Positions 21,312 through 30,000 of a stretch of 64,000 bases of DNA are shown here, piece by piece. The stretch's first letter is position 1. Each line of letters begins with the position of its first letter. This stretch comes from a virus: IMG/VR virus record IMGVR_UViG_3300028115_000009, positions 23,573-87,572 of that record, one strand, 5' to 3'. The position numbers and the translations under genes were made by a program. The notes under the pieces were generated by a model. The model saw nothing but the letters and a program-made list of their open reading frames with translations. It ran no database searches and was not told the DNA's origin.

Positions 21312-21320
21312 GTATTTATG
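21312..21320 (-). promoter_or_regulatory. T4-type late promoter for the DUF6445 operon
   Basis: CATAAATAC on the minus strand, about 25 bases upstream of the 21287 start, with a GGA ribosome site between. Confidence 0.6.
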
Positions 21321-21344
21321 GAATATAGGATGTACATTCGTTAA

Positions 21345-21369
21345 AAAAGGAGAGCGGAGCCCTCCTTTT
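21345..21369 (-). terminator. Rho-independent terminator after the fibre chaperone gene
   Basis: An 8-base-pair stem (AAAAGGAG / CTCCTTTT) closes a 9-base loop and is followed on the minus strand by TTTTTT. It lies just after the stop of the 21388-22098 gene and separates the fibre module from the tailoring genes. A TATAAATA box sits directly upstream at 21369-21376, overlapping the stem edge. Confidence 0.7.
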
Positions 21370-21387
21370 ATTTATAGCAGTATAAGA

Positions 21388-22098
21388 TTATACTTCAGGA
21401 TCATCCACAGGCATTGTAGGGAACATTTGTGCTGCAATATACGGAGGGAACTCTGCTAATGCAGTTGGCAAGTCTCTTAACAACTGTCTGTATGTTTTCC
21501 ATCTATTTTTTAATTCTTCAGGCATATCGTCTGAAAACGCACCATCAGTATCTGCAAGTGCTTTGTTACGTACTTTTTTAATGTCGTCCCATGTCATATC
21601 TATTTTAATGTCTGTAGCCCAATCATGTACTGGAACATGGAACTCTTTAGTATCAAAGTCGTATGTAATGTTAAATTCATCATATACGTCACGAGGTTCA
21701 TATTCTGTTGGTTTTTCAATATTTAGATATCCTTCCGGGCTTGTGAAGTACGGAACCCAAGTACGGTTTGCTCTAAACTCAACTTGCGTCGAATCTCCCT
21801 GATCATTAGCTATTTCACATAGTAGACCGTTTTCTTCAAGTGAACAATCGATGCAAACTCTTTCAACATTAAGAGGAGTAGGCCTCTCGAGTTCTGCAGG
21901 ATATACCAAACACCATCCGCTTTCTTTACCTGTATCTTTGTCAATTTCAAATGTCAGGTAACGCGGGCCGCGATAAGTGAATGTATCAGTATAACCTTTT
22001 TCAAATGTGTTTTCTCTAAAATCGTCAGGGATTTTATAAGTGAAAGTTGTTTCACACATTTCAACTTCTGAGATTACTACTTCATTTTCTTCTGGCAT
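21388..22098 (-). CDS. Tail fibre assembly chaperone-like protein
   Basis: A 236-residue acidic protein. Its C-terminal region has an IKKVRNKALADTDGAF segment, followed by a Glu-rich turn and WKTYRQLLRDLPT. This matches the R..L...TD(W)...W..YRQ.LRDLP pattern of small phage tail-fibre assembly/chaperone proteins (XkdW-like and similar). The N-terminal 150 residues are beta-rich, with an IDCS pair of Cys and no family I recognise. It lies immediately downstream of three adhesin-like genes, the usual place for a fibre chaperone. It has a good AAGGAG site and late box, and is followed by a terminator. Confidence 0.65.
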   Translation of the reverse strand: MPEENEVVISEVEMCETTFTYKIPDDFRENTFEKGYTDTFTYRGPRYLTFEIDKDTGKESGWCLVYPAELERPTPLNVERVCIDCSLEENGLLCEIANDQGDSTQVEFRANRTWVPYFTSPEGYLNIEKPTEYEPRDVYDEFNITYDFDTKEFHVPVHDWATDIKIDMTWDDIKKVRNKALADTDGAFSDDMPEELKNRWKTYRQLLRDLPTALAEFPPYIAAQMFPTMPVDDPEV

Positions 22099-22120
22099 TT
22101 TTTAACTCCTTAACATAGTT

Positions 22121-22129
22121 ATATTTATG
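22121..22129 (-). promoter_or_regulatory. Late promoter for the fibre chaperone gene
   Basis: CATAAATAT on the minus strand, 23 bases upstream of the 22098 start, with AAGGAG in the leader. Confidence 0.5.
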
Positions 22130-22136
22130 TTTATCT

Positions 22137-22973
22137 TTAAGCATATGTAATTCTTACTATTCCTGAGCCGCCGCCCTGGCCGCCTGCACAACATTTTGCG
22201 TTATTACCACAATATGAGCTTAGGCCACTCGTTCCACCTGTTCCTGGAGGTGCTGCGTAACAACCACAAGTACACCAAGATTCAGATGCGCCACTTGCTC
22301 CTGATAATCCAATAATCGGAGCTTGTCCTGTCCATTGCATAACCCTCCAACAGTGACACCCGCCGTGACCTGGTTTCATTCCGACAGTACCCATCATTCC
22401 AAAATCAGAGCCAAACATTCCGCAAATATTACAGTTAGCACACCCCTGTGTATGATGTCTTGGTCCCCAAGCATCACCATTACACATCCATCCGCCACAA
22501 CCACCAGTAACACAGAAGTTACTTAGATTGTGTCCATTTACGTATGAACGACATCCCATACCTGCACTACAAGTATGCGATTTATTACAAGGCCAAGTTC
22601 CTCCAGCACACACGGTATATGTACATCCAGGGCTTGTTGATATCGTTCTAATGGCGTAGTTGCCTCCAGCGCCACCAATTGAGAACGAACAGCAGTTACA
22701 ACAGGTGTGACCTGCTCCGCCGCCCCCACCTGACCAAATTTCAAAAGTAACTCTACATACTTTTGATGGCACAGTAAATAAACAGCATGCGCCGCAATAT
22801 TGACAACAACATCCTCCAGCGCTTGCACACTGGTGACATTGCATCATTCTACTATTATATATCCAAACAGTGTTATATCTAACACCTGCACCATTTGCTA
22901 ATTGATTCGAATTAACAAAATTATCTGGTATTTGGTCTGTTTTTAGCTGTTTATAGCTGTCATACGTTGCCAT
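22137..22973 (-). CDS. Cys/Gly-rich adhesin-like tail protein, copy 3
   Basis: A 278-residue protein with 32 cysteines by my count (over 11 percent). An N-terminal segment of about 45 residues (ATYDSYKQLKTDQIPDN) resembles phage-fibre attachment sequences. Then come Cys-pair motifs (QCHQC, GGCCC, CxxCC), a CLFTVPSKV..VTFEIWSGGGGGAG strand and Gly run, paired CCNCC, GGAGGNYA, and a C-terminal Gly-rich end IVRITYA. Apart from the cysteines the plan is that of Gly-rich phage receptor-binding domains (F.VP.G...(V/L)..W(G/S)GGGGG). The density of paired Cys (CC, CxC, CxxC) suggests disulfides or metal sites. It is the third of three tandem paralogues; it has diverged most, with a C-terminal loop unlike the others. 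Confidence 0.7.
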   Translation of the reverse strand: MATYDSYKQLKTDQIPDNFVNSNQLANGAGVRYNTVWIYNSRMMQCHQCASAGGCCCQYCGACCLFTVPSKVCRVTFEIWSGGGGGAGHTCCNCCSFSIGGAGGNYAIRTISTSPGCTYTVCAGGTWPCNKSHTCSAGMGCRSYVNGHNLSNFCVTGGCGGWMCNGDAWGPRHHTQGCANCNICGMFGSDFGMMGTVGMKPGHGGCHCWRVMQWTGQAPIIGLSGASGASESWCTCGCYAAPPGTGGTSGLSSYCGNNAKCCAGGQGGGSGIVRITYA

Positions 22974-24451
22974 TTATTTTTTCCTTGTTATGCATAAGTA
23001 ATTTTTACTATTCCGCTTCCGCCTTGACCTATGCCACCTGCACAACATTTTGCATTGTTATTACAGTACGAGCTTACGCCACTCATTCCGCCACCTGCTG
23101 GCCAGTTTACGTAACAACCACATGAACACCATGCTTCTGTTGCTGCGGTGTGTTGCATTTTTCCAATAAGTGGTGCTGTTCCTGTAAAGCTACCGTCTGC
23201 TCCTCTACAGTGACAACCACCGTGACCTAATTTTCTTCCTGTTGTGCCCATTATTCCATAATCTGCACCAAATATTCCACAAATATTACAGTTAGCACAT
23301 GAGTTCAACGTTCTTTCACCCCAAGCATCACCATTACACATAATGCCTCCACAACCACCTGTAACACAGAAATTGCTTAGGTTACATCCTGTTACGTAAG
23401 AACGACATCCTTGTCCAGCAACACATGTATGTGATTTTGAACAAGGCCACGAGCCCCCTGCACACACTGAGTAAGTCCAACCAGGACTCGTTGATATTGT
23501 TTTAATTGCGTAGTTGCCTCCGGCACCACCAATTGAGAACGAACAGCAGTTACAACAGGTGTGACCTGCTCCGCCGCCCCCACCTGACCAAATTTCAAAC
23601 GTAAGTTTTGTTACACCTGTAGGAACTGTAAATAAACAGCACCTGCCACATGCTTGGCATACACATCCGCCTGCATTAGAACATTCTTGACATGCAAATG
23701 CTCGTGAGCTATACACCCATAATATACCAGATTTATTTGCTGCGCCTGCTTGTAATTTTACCTGATCAATTGAATTATCCGGGATCATTGTCTGGCTAAT
23801 TTTTCTATAACTTCCGTACGTTGCCATTATCTATTTCTTCCCTTAATAATACGTTATTTTAACTAAGCCGCTGCCGCCTTGGCCGCTGCCGCCTGCGCAA
23901 CATTTTGCGTAATTACCACAATAGCTGCTGCCGCCGCTTGCACCGCCGCCTGCTGGCCAATTCACATAACAACCACATGAACACCATGCTTCAGTATTTT
24001 GAGTACCGTCCCACTTACCAATGAATGGTGCAGTGCCGCTAAAACTTGTTACACCGGCACAACGACAAGAGGTTTGTCCCATTCTGCCACCGACAGAACC
24101 CATTATTCCCATATCTGCGCCAAATATTCCACAAATATTACAGTTAGCACAACCGCTTGTATGATGTCTTGGTCCCCAAGCATCACCATTACACATCCAA
24201 CCACCACAACCGCCTGTTACACAGAAATTGCTTAGATTATTGCCTGTTACGTAAGAACGACATCCCATAGCTGCACTACAAGTATGTGATTTTGAACAGG
24301 GCCAGCTTCCGCCGGCACATGCTGTGTATGTCCAGCCTGGAGTTACAGCGATCGTTTTAATTGCGTAGTTACCACCTGCTCCGCCAATTGAGAACGAACA
24401 GCAGTTACAACAGGTGTGACCTGCTCCGCCGCCTCCACCTGACCAAATTTC
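22675..24451 (-). repeat. Near-identical DNA block shared by the three adhesin genes
   Basis: Three copies of a block of about 68 bases occur at 22675-22742, 23529-23596 and 24384-24451. The first 50 or so bases are the same in all three and the remainder differs by a few bases, while flanking codons differ. The block encodes the GGGGGAG..CCNCCSFSIG core. Identity at synonymous sites points to gene conversion or recombination as well as protein-level conservation. Confidence 0.75.
22988..23827 (-). CDS. Cys/Gly-rich adhesin-like tail protein, copy 2
   Basis: A 279-residue paralogue of the flanking genes, with about 30 cysteines. It keeps CQECSNAGGCVCQAC, FTVPTGVTKLTFEIWSGGGGG, CCNCC, and the late CANCNICGIFGADYG and CSCGCYVNWPAGGG segments. 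Variable loops lie around residues 190-215 and at the N-terminus, positions where receptor-binding loops differ between related phage adhesins. A strong AAGGGAAG site precedes it. It shares a long identical DNA stretch with both neighbours. Confidence 0.7.
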   Translation of the reverse strand: MATYGSYRKISQTMIPDNSIDQVKLQAGAANKSGILWVYSSRAFACQECSNAGGCVCQACGRCCLFTVPTGVTKLTFEIWSGGGGGAGHTCCNCCSFSIGGAGGNYAIKTISTSPGWTYSVCAGGSWPCSKSHTCVAGQGCRSYVTGCNLSNFCVTGGCGGIMCNGDAWGERTLNSCANCNICGIFGADYGIMGTTGRKLGHGGCHCRGADGSFTGTAPLIGKMQHTAATEAWCSCGCYVNWPAGGGMSGVSSYCNNNAKCCAGGIGQGGSGIVKITYA

Positions 24452-24682
24452 GAATGTAGCACGAGTTACATTTGCAGGCACTGTCCATAGACAGCATCTT
24501 CCACATGCTTGGCATACACAACCACCAGCGTTTGCACACTGGTGACATGCAAATGCTCGTGAGCTATACACCCAAGTAACTCCGTATTGTAAACCTGTAC
24601 CTGGAGATAGCTTTGCTTCAGATACTATGCCGTTATCGACTTGGTCTGATATAATTCGTTTATAACTTGAATATGATGCCAT
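23843..24682 (-). CDS. Cys/Gly-rich adhesin-like tail protein, copy 1
   Basis: A 279-residue paralogue with about 29 cysteines, first of the three in transcription order. Residues 45-70 hold CHQCANAGGCVCQACGRCC; residues 76-90 hold the VTRATFEIWSGGGGG strand. The mid-region GGCGGWMCNGDAWGPRHHTSGC resembles copy 3 and the C-terminal EAWCSCGCYVNWPAGGG resembles copy 2, so it is a mosaic of the two. It has a GAAGGA site and follows the repetitive fibre gene by 18 bases, so the adhesins are probably read through from the fibre genes. Function as the distal receptor-binding part is inferred from position and the Gly-rich design. Confidence 0.7.
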   Translation of the reverse strand: MASYSSYKRIISDQVDNGIVSEAKLSPGTGLQYGVTWVYSSRAFACHQCANAGGCVCQACGRCCLWTVPANVTRATFEIWSGGGGGAGHTCCNCCSFSIGGAGGNYAIKTIAVTPGWTYTACAGGSWPCSKSHTCSAAMGCRSYVTGNNLSNFCVTGGCGGWMCNGDAWGPRHHTSGCANCNICGIFGADMGIMGSVGGRMGQTSCRCAGVTSFSGTAPFIGKWDGTQNTEAWCSCGCYVNWPAGGGASGGSSYCGNYAKCCAGGSGQGGSGLVKITYY

Positions 24683-24700
24683 ATTATATTGTATCCTTCA

Positions 24701-26698
24701 TTAGACTGAGAAGATTCTCCATCCGTAAGTTGTACCGTGCCATATAAGATCAAATGCAGCACCCTCTGTATTTACTGTTAAGTTGGCCGCGTCGCCTTGA
24801 ATCGGATTACCGTTTCGTGCAATAGTTAGTGCGTTTGAATCAAATGTTTTTCTTAAATCTAAGAATCTAATAGTATCACCTTTGATAAGTCCTGAAGAAC
24901 CTGGTAGTGTAATAGTTCTTGCCGCTGCTGAAGTATCAACGAAGTAACAGTTCCAAATAGCTGCTGTTATGTTTGATGTTACATCACTGTAGTAGAAACC
25001 TTGTCCTGCTGCACGCCATGACGTTCCGTCACTAAATTCAATACAATCAATATCTGTGTTGTAACGTAAAGCACCGTCTACACCAGTTCCGCGTTGTGCT
25101 GTAGTACCACGGGCAATTTGAGTATACCCTGTAACGTTGTGATTAAATCCACTTGAAATTGTTAAACTACCGTTAACTGTATGACTATCAGATGTAGCAT
25201 TACCTAAGGTTACGTTACCATTTGCACTTAATGTGCCGCTAACGCTTACGTTACTAGTAAATGTGCCTGATGTAAATCTACCAGTAGAAGCAGTTGTAGC
25301 ACCAATGCTCATGTTGTTGATTGAGCCGCCACCTGCTGGTGATAGTGTTACAGTACCTGATCCTGTTGGACTTAGTGTAACGTTTGCACCCGGGCTTAGT
25401 GTAACTGTTGAACTTGCAGTTAGTGTTGTAAATGCACCAGTGTTTGCACTAACGTTACCTACAGCACCTTGGAAACCGCCACCAGCGTATATACGTTTAG
25501 CAACAGCAACACCACCGTCAATTTGAACTGCACCAACTGTTGTGCTACTTGCTTCTGTTGTTGCGGTAAAGTCTACAGTTGAGTTTGATGCAAGTGTAGT
25601 AAATGCACCGCTATTACGTGAAGTATTACCAATTGGAGTATTTTGAATACTACCTGCATAAATTGCGCCACTTACACCCAATCCACCTGTTACAACAAGT
25701 GTACCACTTGTAGTGTTAGTTGATGCAGTGTTAGCTGTAAAACCTACACTACTGTTTGCTTCTATGCTTGTAAAGAAACCTGCATTACGAGTATTTTGAC
25801 CAACTGTTCCTGTAAAGTCTGATGCATTTATGCGGCCGCCTACACCTAATCCACCTGTTACAATTAATGCACCAGATGATGTACTTGTTGATGCACCAGA
25901 ACTTGTAGCAGTAATAGTTGGAGCAGTAACTGACGTAAATGCACCAGTACTAGGATTAGTACTACCGATACTCATGTTACTAATTGTGCCAAGTGTAGTA
26001 GAACTAATAGTTAATGTTCCGCCTGCATCAATACTAGTATTGCCAGCTGGATCGATAGTTACGCTACTGCCTGCTCCTGTTGGACTTAATGTTACTGTTT
26101 GCGCATTTGATATTGCACTAATATTACCAAGCATAGTTGTAGTCTTACCTACATCACCTACACTAACTGTGCCGCTTGCTGAACTAATGCTAGCATTGCC
26201 AGTTGGTCTAATAGTAACTTGTGCACCAGGTTGGATCGATACTGAACTTTGTGGACTAATGTCAACTAAACCTGTCCCAGTTGGTTTGATTTCAACATTG
26301 TTATCTAACGGATTAAGTTCTACTTTGCCATCTGCGTTTAGTAAATCATTAAATGTTACTGGTAATTCAAACGTAGTAGGACCCGACAATGCACTTGTTA
26401 AAACATAGTTAGTGCCATCCGAAGTTAAAGTATAAGTAGAGTTAGTTGGAATCTCAATGCTAACGCCAATTGTAACACCGTTACCAATAATTTGTCCTGC
26501 TGCTGTTTCTAGTGTAATACTACCAGCAGTTGCATTGTAAAATGTTTGCTTACTACCGGGGAAGAATACTGGACTAACAAGCGTTACAGTATAGCCCGGG
26601 GTACCAGTTAAGGAAATTATTCCTCCGGTAAATGCGTAAGTAAATGTCTGCGCACCCGTAACTTCTAATGTTTGAGGTGCTGTATTATAACGTGCCAT
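24701..26698 (-). CDS. Repetitive tail fibre protein
   Basis: A 665-residue fibre. Residues 120-480 are Ser/Thr/Gly-rich beta repeats of the kind (I)GN(T/V)S.N(S/T)GAFT(T/S)L....TV.F, and SSTT.GA(L/V)(V)(I/V).GGLGV...I(Y)AG, repeated about four to five times with shorter PTGSGTVTLSP-type units between. The N-terminal 100 residues resemble a virion-binding beta domain. The C-terminal 130 residues (ARGTTAQRGTGVDGALRYNTD..EFSDGT.W) are the common phage fibre segment found before an adhesin. The downstream adhesin genes presumably supply its tip. It has a good AAGGGA site and lies in the minus-strand fibre module. Confidence 0.75.
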   Translation of the reverse strand: MARYNTAPQTLEVTGAQTFTYAFTGGIISLTGTPGYTVTLVSPVFFPGSKQTFYNATAGSITLETAAGQIIGNGVTIGVSIEIPTNSTYTLTSDGTNYVLTSALSGPTTFELPVTFNDLLNADGKVELNPLDNNVEIKPTGTGLVDISPQSSVSIQPGAQVTIRPTGNASISSASGTVSVGDVGKTTTMLGNISAISNAQTVTLSPTGAGSSVTIDPAGNTSIDAGGTLTISSTTLGTISNMSIGSTNPSTGAFTSVTAPTITATSSGASTSTSSGALIVTGGLGVGGRINASDFTGTVGQNTRNAGFFTSIEANSSVGFTANTASTNTTSGTLVVTGGLGVSGAIYAGSIQNTPIGNTSRNSGAFTTLASNSTVDFTATTEASSTTVGAVQIDGGVAVAKRIYAGGGFQGAVGNVSANTGAFTTLTASSTVTLSPGANVTLSPTGSGTVTLSPAGGGSINNMSIGATTASTGRFTSGTFTSNVSVSGTLSANGNVTLGNATSDSHTVNGSLTISSGFNHNVTGYTQIARGTTAQRGTGVDGALRYNTDIDCIEFSDGTSWRAAGQGFYYSDVTSNITAAIWNCYFVDTSAAARTITLPGSSGLIKGDTIRFLDLRKTFDSNALTIARNGNPIQGDAANLTVNTEGAAFDLIWHGTTYGWRIFSV

Positions 26699-26712
26699 AT
26701 TCTTCTAATCCC

Positions 26713-27033
26713 TTATGTAGTTGATGTTTCAATGCCGTATACAGTACACCCAACGTTCGCTTGTGTTGAATACACAACTAAGTTTAATCCGCCCTGCATT
26801 ACTAAACCTGTACGCTCAAATACACCATTTGGAATTAATACAGTGTTGTACTCAATCCATTCTTGATCGGTGGGCGTAGCAGTTGTTGCCATTGCTACAC
26901 GTATATTTACCGAAGTTGTATTCCTGTTTGTTAGTGAGATATTTGCCACAGCGTAGGTTCCTACTGGAACTGTATACGCTGTAGTATTTGTTGTTGCAGG
27001 TATATCTACGTTACCTAGTCTTCCTGTTGCCAT
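26713..27033 (-). CDS. Small beta-rich virion protein between fibre genes (family member 1)
   Basis: A 106-residue protein with a strong GGAG site. The sequence reads as a single beta-sandwich: PVGTYAVANISLTNRN...VNIRVAMATT, EWIEYNTVLIPNGVFERTGL, and a closing VGCTVYGIE. The same layout (a strand with N.......V......I...L.PN...R......G) appears in the 109- and 116-residue proteins at 46788-47117 and 56716-57066. It sits directly after the largest fibre gene in transcription order. Likely a small connector or decoration protein for the fibre apparatus; no specific function is recognisable. Confidence 0.55.
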   Translation of the reverse strand: MATGRLGNVDIPATTNTTAYTVPVGTYAVANISLTNRNTTSVNIRVAMATTATPTDQEWIEYNTVLIPNGVFERTGLVMQGGLNLVVYSTQANVGCTVYGIETSTT

Positions 27034-27048
27034 TTGTTTTCTCCGTTG

Positions 27049-30000
27049 TTATCTTGCTAAGAAGAATCCTAGTGCAACTGGAGCACCATCAATTCCACCT
27101 GTAAAGTTCATCTTCGCTTTAATATTTAGCTGTCCGCCGTTGGTAGTTGTTATTTCATCGTTTGCAATAAACACAACACCTGAAGTTAGTGTGTTAACGT
27201 TCAAACTAGACTGACCGCCACCAATCTGTGCAGTAATGTACGATTTAATCGCACGTTGCGTTGGAACAATGTTATCACTATTTGCAGTAAAGAATGGATC
27301 TGTACTGAACTGAGTAATAACAGCTGAACCAATACCAAGTCCAATACCGTTAAGCTGCAACGATTGTAGACCTGCTAAGTTAAACGCATCTGCATCCAAT
27401 GTCGCTGTACCAGTACTCTGTTGAACACCGAACAATCCACCAACGTTAAAGTTACCGTCTTGGTCAGTACTTGTAAAGAACACTCGTCCGCCACCACTTG
27501 ATAGCTGTTGCACATCTTGGTTAGCTGTAGTAATATCAACATACGGATAGTTAGTATCAGCTTGGTTACCAGTACCAATGTACAAGAAGTCATGTCCTGT
27601 TAGACGTACTTGCGAGTACTTATTAGTTGTAGTAACTAATGTACCGTCTAGAGGTGCATCAAGTATAGTTAATGCAGGACTAATTTGGAAAGTTGCATTA
27701 TAGTTGCCTTGACTTCCAAGTATGCCGCTCACTGCTACTAGTTTGTACCAAGTACCAGTTTTGCTTGCAAACACAATGTTTGAACCAGGTATCGGTAAGT
27801 CAAACAATCCGCGTACAGCAATAAATGTACTTGCCTGGAACAAGTCTGAATAGCCATCGCCTGCTACTTCAACTGTTGCTGTTTGATAACCTGAACCTCT
27901 GTTAGTGAAGCTTGGGTTAGCAAGTGCGCCATTGCCTTGTCTTGCATGAACCGGAGCATCAATAGTTGAGTTAGGATCAGTAATAGTTGCAATCGGCCCT
28001 GCTTTAAATGTTGCTCCAGTTAATGTAGTAGTTTCAATAGCAACCGGTGTGCCACTACCTGCAATTAGACTTACAGTAATAGTTGTTCCACTTGGTATAG
28101 TGTTAATATAGTATGGTGTTTCATTTACTAATCCTGAATCAGTAACATTAGTAAATGTAATTGGTTGATTCTGTACTAAACGTGCTGTTGAATCTAAAGT
28201 GATTGTGTTCGCACTAGTAGTACTTACTACTGTTCCGTTTGGATAACCTGAACCAGGTTCAACCATTCTAGTCGAAATAATAGAACCATCAGTTTCTACT
28301 AGTCTACCTAATGCTTTAGCACCAGTTTCAACATAGTTAACAACATTATTTGCTGCATTAGTAAATGCTGCCCAGATTGGCTTGCTATTTGGATTACCAA
28401 ACACTAGCCCGTTCCACGCTGCGCTTGAACCAAGTGCTTGTTCATTCCATGTAATACCGTCTGTACTTGTTGCACACACCGCAGTACCTTCGGCTACTGC
28501 TATGAACAAACCTTGTCCATATTTAACTTTAGACCAGTTGCCTGCTGTTGGTAATCCTGCTGGTGATGCAACCCAAGTTGCACCTTTGTCGTAACTAACT
28601 GCAACTTCTCTGCTACCTGTTGCAATAGCAACAAATCTACCATTTCCGTATGCAACACTAGCCCAAGTATTTGAGGATGGTAATGTACCACCTTCTGCCC
28701 AAGTAATGCCGTTAGCACTTTTTGCTACTTTATTGCCACCTGTGTTGATTGCAACATAAGTAGCTGCGCCATATGCTACACCGCTAAATGTACCAGCACT
28801 TAATGTAATGTTAGTTCTTGAAACCCAAGCACTGCCATCTGTTGATGTTGCAGCACTTCCTGATCCGCCTGCGCCGCCTACTGCAACATACACTCCGTCA
28901 CCATAAGTTACAGAAGTAAAGTTGCTGTTTGGCAATGCAGTTCCTGCACTCCATGTATTGTCTGACTTAGCATTAGCAAGTGTTATGTTAGCGTTACTTG
29001 TACTACCGTTTGCAATAGCTACAAACTTGGCGCTTGCATCAATAATTTCAATAGTAGGAACACTAGTGTATCCAGCGCCTACTGTATCAATAGTGATACT
29101 TGCTACGCCTTCGTTATCCATAACTGCTGTTGCTGTTGCAGATTCTGATGCGCCTCCGCCACTAATTGTAACAGTAGGTGTAGTTTTGTAACCATTACCA
29201 AACGAGTCAACAATGATTTCAGTAACTTTATCAGTTTCAGCAGTAATAGTTGGAACTGCGCCATAACCAGCACCTGTACTTGTCATGATTACTTCTTGAA
29301 TCACTCCATTAAGAACTGTACATACTGCACTTGCGCCACCGCCGCCTGATGTTGGAGTAATAGTTATCGTTGGAGCACTTGAGAAACCTTTACCGCCATT
29401 AATAACATTAATCTGTTTAATCTGCGTCGGTCCTGGTAAGCCAATGCTGTTTAATTCTCCTAGTTCGGCCTCAAGCACTGCGCCTGATCCGCCTAATCCA
29501 CCAATAATAACACGAGCTGTTGCTCCTGTGCCGCCACCAAACGCAACATCTGCCCAGTTAGCACTTGTACTTAATGCACCACTTGATGTCCAAGTTTTGC
29601 CATCAGCAGATGCATAAGTAGCTGTTCCGCCATTCTGTAGAGCAACAAAGTGTCCATCAGCATATGATGCAGCTCTAATTGATTCTGTACCACTTGTAGT
29701 TGTTGCTGTAGCAACATAGCCTGGACCTGTAAACTTAATGCGAGGCTCAATTGTGTAGCCAGATGTTAGATCTAGACCAGCAGCAATTGGAGTTCCTGGA
29801 ATAACATGATCCCATCCCGCAGCATATAGTGTTACACTACCTGTAGCAGTTGACAGCGTTACATCTGCTCCGCCTTCTTCGTCGCTAACTGTAAACTGTG
29901 TTCCACTTGTTATAGCAGTTACATAGTAATCATTAGCAGCAGTTAATCCACCAATGTCATCGCTTAGATAAATTGGCATATCAACATACAATGATGCTGT

